Positions 60,564 to 64,000 of a stretch of DNA of 64,000 nt are shown here, piece after piece. Every line of letters starts with the position of its first letter. Position 1 is the first letter of the stretch. Made by a program: the position numbers and the translations under genes. The notes below the pieces were generated by a model. It made no database searches, was not told the DNA's origin, and saw only the letters and a list, made by a program, of their open reading frames with translations. Origin of the DNA: Deinococcus aquiradiocola. Lineage in GTDB: Bacteria > Deinococcota > Deinococci > Deinococcales > Deinococcaceae. The stretch spans positions 33,153-97,152 of the forward strand of contig NZ_BMOE01000013.1 in assembly GCF_014646915.1 (NCBI RefSeq). The letters are read 5' to 3'.

Positions 60564-61237
60564 CCGGGCCTCACGGCGTGACCGTCACGCTCGGCGACCT
60601 GCACGCGTGGCTGCGCGGTCACCTCGGACCGGACGCGGACCTGCACGGCGACCCGCTCACGCCGGTCACGAACCTCGCCCTGGCCCTGGAGCCGGGTGAC
60701 CTGCCGGACCCGCCCGGCACGGACGCCGTGTGGCTGCACCGCTCCCGCCACGTGACGCCGGGGTGGGCGCACGTGCCACGCCTGACCTCGCACGACGGGT
60801 TCGACGCGGCCCTCACCACCGGCGAGAACTGGCCGCTCGCACGCGCCCTCGGGTGGCAGGACGTGCGCGCCGTGACCCTTCCACGGGCCGCCGGGCTGCT
60901 CGCCACGCCCCCGCAGGCCACCTGGCCGGAACTGGTGACGGCCCTGGAAGCCGAGTTCGGCGGCTCCGAGGCGCTCGTCCCGCCGGAACGGCCGGACGTG
61001 ACCCGGCTCGCCCTCATGAATGCCATGCGGCCCGAACTGCTGACCGCCGTGGCTGCCGAGGGCGCGCGGGTGTACGTCACCGGGCAGCTGCGGCCCGGCG
61101 CGCTCGCTGCGGCGCGGCAGCTCGGGCTGGGTGTGATCGCCGTCGGCCACCGCCGCAGCGAGGCGTGGGGGCTGCGGCAGCTGGCGGGCGACCTTCGGGC
61201 CACGTTCCCGGGACTGAGGACTGAGATCCACCCCTGA
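60560..61237 (+). CDS. NIF3-like protein (shortened), function unknown
   Basis: A 225-residue protein. The C-terminal half ([35 protein letters not shown]) resembles the second half of NIF3/GTP cyclohydrolase 1 type 2-like proteins, including the GH..SE metal site. The first half has no motif I recognise. The ATG overlaps the Rieske stop as ATGA, so it is the last gene of the ccm operon. It may act on a metal cofactor, but that is a guess from context. Confidence 0.6.
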   Translation: MTGPHGVTVTLGDLHAWLRGHLGPDADLHGDPLTPVTNLALALEPGDLPDPPGTDAVWLHRSRHVTPGWAHVPRLTSHDGFDAALTTGENWPLARALGWQDVRAVTLPRAAGLLATPPQATWPELVTALEAEFGGSEALVPPERPDVTRLALMNAMRPELLTAVAAEGARVYVTGQLRPGALAAARQLGLGVIAVGHRRSEAWGLRQLAGDLRATFPGLRTEIHP

Positions 61238-61279
61238 TCCGGTGCTCAGCCGGGCGGGACGTGTGCCACACTGGGTGGC

Positions 61280-61882
61280 GTGACCGTTCCCGACCTTCAG
61301 ACGGCCGAGGCCCTTCTGCTGGACGCCGAGGCCATGAATCCCGGCCGGTGGGTGCCGCACACCCGCAACGTGGCGCTCGCGGCCCGCGTGATCGCCGAGC
61401 ACCACCCGCACCTCGATCCGGAGCGGGCGTACGTGCTGGGCCTGCTGCACGACATCGGGCGGCGTACCGGCCCGAACGCGGACCGGCACATCCTCGACGG
61501 GCACGATCACCTGATGCGCCTCGGGTACGCGGACGCGGCCAGGATCGCGCTGACGCACAGTTTCCCCGGGCAGCGGGTGGACGAACTGATCGGCGCGTGG
61601 GACGGCACGGCGCAGGAGTTCGGGCGGCTGGAGGCGCTGCTGCTGGCCGCGCAGTACACCGAGGAGGACCGCCTGATTCAGCTGTGTGACCTGCTGGCCC
61701 TGCCGGAAGGCTGCTGTGTGATGGAGAAACGCCTGGTCGACATCGCCCTGCGGTACGGGTTCACCCCGCAGCTGCTGGGGAAGTGGCGGGCGCAGCTGGC
61801 GCTCAAGGCACACTTTGACGGGGCGCTGGGGCGGAACCTGTACTTCCTGCTGCCGGGCATCGTGGAGACGACGCTCGGCTGA
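61280..61882 (+). CDS. HD-domain phosphohydrolase
   Basis: A 200-residue HD protein. H in PHTRNVALAA, HD in GLLHDIGRRTG and a following HILDGHDHL give the metal site. The rest is helical. Similar proteins hydrolyse nucleotides; substrate unknown. The start is GTG at 61280, with CACACT 7 nt upstream as a weak leaderless-type signal. It converges with the nitrilase-type gene 19 nt away. Confidence 0.85.
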   Translation: MTVPDLQTAEALLLDAEAMNPGRWVPHTRNVALAARVIAEHHPHLDPERAYVLGLLHDIGRRTGPNADRHILDGHDHLMRLGYADAARIALTHSFPGQRVDELIGAWDGTAQEFGRLEALLLAAQYTEEDRLIQLCDLLALPEGCCVMEKRLVDIALRYGFTPQLLGKWRAQLALKAHFDGALGRNLYFLLPGIVETTLG

Positions 61883-61901
61883 CGACAGGTTCACGCCGTT
61901 T

Positions 61902-62816
61902 TTACAGTTTCACCGTGCCGACCGGGCCGCTCGCGCGGGCGGCGGCGGCGTGCCGGTCGCGGGCGTTCAGGACGTGCCCGTCCCGCCGGACTTCGGCCGT
62001 CACGGCGAGGTCGAGGGTGCGGTGCAGCCAGCCGGGCGTGTTCATGCCGCCCTCGGCCACGATGCCGCTGGCAGGCAGAGTGTTCGGCGTGTCGCCCGAG
62101 CCGGGATCGGCGGGCGCGTAGATGGCGGGCGCACCGACAGCCGTCTCGATGGCGTACGTCCAGCCCGCGTCGGCCAGGAAGGGGGCGTGCACGGCGTAGA
62201 TCTGCCCTTCCAGCGCGCGCGCCATCGCGCCGACCCGCACGCGGGTGTACCCGTGCGCGCTGCCGGTGAAGCTCGGCACGAGCAGCACCTCCATCCCGGC
62301 GGCCGCCTGCGCCTGCGCGAGGTGCGGGAACTCCGAGTCGTAGCAGATGTTGATGCCGAGCACGCCCAGTTCCGTCGAGAAGACCTGCAGGCCCTCGCCC
62401 GGCTCGATGCCCCACTCCTCGGCCTCGAAGCGGGTCATGAGCTGCTTGTCCTGATACTGGTGAGTGCCGTCCGGAGAGAAGAAGTACGCGCGGTTCACGT
62501 AGTGCCCGGCGGCCGCCTCGGTGGGGTAGCTGGCCGCCACGAGGTAGATGCCGTGCTGCCGCGCGAGGCGCGCGTGCAGGTCCAGCATGCCCGGCAGGAA
62601 GCGCTGCATGAGGGGCCGCTGCGCCCGGACGTCGTTCCAGACGCCTTCGGGGAGCAGGCTCACGAGTTCCAGGCTGGCGTACTCCGGCAGCAGCAGCAGG
62701 CGCGCGCCGCCCGCCACGCCCGCCGCGACGAAGGCGCTGAGGGTGGCCTCGTACTCGTCCCAGTGCGTGAACTGATGACAGGGGTACGCGGCGGCCGCGA
62801 GATCGATGGTGGTCAC
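61902..62816 (-). CDS. Carbon-nitrogen hydrolase (nitrilase family)
   Basis: A 304-residue amidase of the nitrilase superfamily with the triad E45 in LLLPEYAS, K124 in [10 protein letters not shown] and C158 in NICYDSEFP. The substrate is an unknown amide. The GTG at 62816 overlaps the stop of the GNAT gene (GTGA), and the GNAT gene overlaps the SnoaL-like gene the same way, so the three form one operon: SnoaL, GNAT, amidase. GNAT plus amidase next to each other is a frequent pairing, sometimes fused. Confidence 0.9.
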   Translation of the reverse strand: MTTIDLAAAAYPCHQFTHWDEYEATLSAFVAAGVAGGARLLLLPEYASLELVSLLPEGVWNDVRAQRPLMQRFLPGMLDLHARLARQHGIYLVAASYPTEAAAGHYVNRAYFFSPDGTHQYQDKQLMTRFEAEEWGIEPGEGLQVFSTELGVLGINICYDSEFPHLAQAQAAAGMEVLLVPSFTGSAHGYTRVRVGAMARALEGQIYAVHAPFLADAGWTYAIETAVGAPAIYAPADPGSGDTPNTLPASGIVAEGGMNTPGWLHRTLDLAVTAEVRRDGHVLNARDRHAAAARASGPVGTVKL

Positions 62817-63436
62817 GGCAGCTCCCTGAGCCAGAACGTCATGGGTTTCGGGCTTTCCTGCGTCTCGTCGAGGTCCTGCCACGACAGCAGGGCGCGCAGG
62901 TCCGGGCGCCGCGTGTACCCCCGGTGCGTCCAGAACGCGTCGAGCGGCACGAAGTCGGCGGGGCGGCGCGGGTGCGTGTCCGGGCGGTCCACCGCGCAGA
63001 ACGCGGCGAGCGTGAAGCCCAGCTCGCGCCCCACCCGCTCCCGCTCACGAAAGAACTGCACGCCGATCCCCTGCCCGCGGTACTCGGGCCGCAGGACGCT
63101 CTCCGCGAGGTACCACACGCGCCCCACGTCCAGGCCCGCCGCCTCCCACGGGGCGCGCAGTTCCGGCAGCTCCGCCGCGAGCGGCAGGGCGCTGCTCGCC
63201 CCGACCACCTGCTGACCCGGCGGTCTGCTCAGGTCGCGCACCAGCACCACGGCGCTCTGCGGCGTCTCCAGGTACCCGCGCAGGTAGCGCGTCTCGTACG
63301 CCGGGTCGCCCTCGTAAAGGTACGGGAACGCCCGGAACACCTCCACGCGCAGCCGCGACAGTTCCGGGATGGCGTCCGCGAGGGCCGCGCCGCTCAGCAC
63401 GTCCACGCTCAGGTGCGCGGGCAGCGGGCGCGTCAC
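62813..63436 (-). CDS. GNAT-family acetyltransferase
   Basis: A 207-residue acyltransferase. The acetyl-CoA binding motif A is visible as [15 protein letters not shown] (R/Q-x-x-G-x-G/A form). The substrate is unknown; pairing with a nitrilase-type hydrolase suggests action on small amines or amides. It starts at GTG overlapping the upstream stop (GTGA). Confidence 0.88.
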   Translation of the reverse strand: MTRPLPAHLSVDVLSGAALADAIPELSRLRVEVFRAFPYLYEGDPAYETRYLRGYLETPQSAVVLVRDLSRPPGQQVVGASSALPLAAELPELRAPWEAAGLDVGRVWYLAESVLRPEYRGQGIGVQFFRERERVGRELGFTLAAFCAVDRPDTHPRRPADFVPLDAFWTHRGYTRRPDLRALLSWQDLDETQESPKPMTFWLRELP

Positions 63437-63837
63437 TGGCCCGCGACCTGCCGGGACCAGTCCATCAGGTTGTACAGGTTCGTGACGCGCGCGATCCGCC
63501 CGCCGCGCACCTCGAAGAACGCCCCGACCGGCAGCACGTACGTCTGACCGTGCGCTTCCGGCAGGCCCTCGTCCGTCTTCAGGTACTCGCCGTGAATCAC
63601 GAATTCCGCCGCGGCGCGCGACCCGTCCGCGTTCGTCATGACGACCACGTCGCGCGCCTGCTCCCGGTAGTGCGCGTCCATGCGTGCCAGGAACGCGCGG
63701 AACGCCTCACGGCCCGCCTGCCGTTCGCCCTCGTTGATGTCGTGGACGACATCGTCCGTCAGCAGGTCCAGCATCCCGGCGGCATTCCCGGCGTTGAAGG
63801 CGGCGTAGTAGGCGGTGATCAGGTCCGTGGTCGACAT
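63433..63837 (-). CDS. SnoaL-like/NTF2-fold protein
   Basis: A 134-residue protein with the family start LITAYYAAFNAGNAAGMLDLLTDDVVHDINEG and the ending GRIARVTNLYNLMDW. SnoaL-like proteins are small cone-shaped barrels acting as isomerases, hydrolases or binding proteins; no activity can be assigned. It heads the three-gene operon. ATG 63837 is chosen; ATG 63846 is possible. An insertion sequence end lies about 70 bp upstream. Confidence 0.82.
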   Translation of the reverse strand: MSTTDLITAYYAAFNAGNAAGMLDLLTDDVVHDINEGERQAGREAFRAFLARMDAHYREQARDVVVMTNADGSRAAAEFVIHGEYLKTDEGLPEAHGQTYVLPVGAFFEVRGGRIARVTNLYNLMDWSRQVAGQ

Positions 63838-63906
63838 GACGCGCATTCAAGCGCAAGCGGGCGGCAGGCATTGTGAGCGTCCCACAGCCCTGGTCGGGTC
63901 GTGGGG

Positions 63907-64000
63907 TCATGGTAATGAGGCGTTGTAGCGGTGGATGAAGAGCCACACGAGCATCTCCAGATGGGCCTGCTTGCGGCTGAACGACAGGCTTTTCCGGACC
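63907..64000 (-). mobile_element. C-terminal end of a transposase (insertion sequence cut by the window edge)
   Basis: On the minus strand a frame enters from the right edge and stops at 63907: VRKSLSFSRKQAHLEMLVWL and then FIHRYNASLP. The phrase resembles the end of IS1-type or related transposases with a final HRYN. The IS end must lie between 63837 and 63907; its inverted repeat cannot be fixed without the other end. Confidence 0.65.

Overview
The window is high-GC bacterial chromosome and looks like Deinococcus (Deinococcota). The gene content fits that group: a B12-type radical SAM protein, a RicT/PSP1 protein, an LtrA protein, a System I cytochrome c maturation set and a carboxynorspermidine-dehydrogenase-like enzyme. 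So does the promoter grammar. Many genes carry a TANNNT -10 hexamer 5-7 nt in front of the start codon with no Shine-Dalgarno site, which is the leaderless-mRNA layout known from Deinococcus. The genus is an inference; the species cannot be named from the sequence alone.

Layout. 1-8.6 kb: two DUF805 membrane proteins (one fused to a HEPN-like domain), radical SAM, DinB, a cysteine-desulfurase-like enzyme, a transglutaminase-like protein and a DUF255 thioredoxin-domain protein. 8.8-19.8 kb: orphan ABC transporter parts, upp, a secreted papain-like peptidase, the saccharopine/carboxynorspermidine dehydrogenase, apbE and aroA. 19.9-31.9 kb: a sugar dehydrogenase, an M29 aminopeptidase, arginine decarboxylase, tRNA-Asp, a diguanylate cyclase, a PEGA-domain surface protein, TM2, LtrA and ruvA. 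32-39.8 kb: lepB, a thioesterase, a cold shock gene, yebC, ricT, tRNA-Trp, a Trp-rich leader ORF and the kynU-kynA tryptophan catabolic operon. 39.9-48.3 kb: signalling genes (GGDEF/GAF/HD-GYP, a PhoB/PhoR-like pair, phoU, a degenerate PstS-like protein, fadD and a single-domain response regulator). 48.4-61.2 kb: a class A penicillin-binding protein, then the cytochrome c maturation genes ccdA-ccmAB, a macro-domain gene plus a repeat copy, then ccmCDEFGH, a CcmI-cytochrome c fusion and a Rieske protein. 61.3-64 kb: HD hydrolase, nitrilase-type hydrolase, GNAT, SnoaL-like protein and the tail of a transposase.

Five copies (4974, 8633, 14853, 16355, 53958) of one modular palindromic repeat lie between genes. 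Each module is bounded by CGGTTTTGA/TCAAAACCG, and a unit of about 40 bp inside the element occurs 0, 1 or 3 times. Several copies sit 0-2 nt from a stop codon, and one supplies the stop codon of a gene.

The most interesting signals are regulatory. (1) A leaderless 38-codon ORF with three Trp codons lies between tRNA-Trp and kynU; its end forms a perfect 10-bp inverted repeat with the kynU ribosome binding site, which suggests translational control by tryptophan. (2) Very short leaderless ORFs end in an NTGA overlap with the real start codon of the next gene (LtrA, the gene before apbE, and possibly the radical SAM gene). (3) Structured 5' leaders are predicted for the cold shock gene and the PEGA-domain gene.
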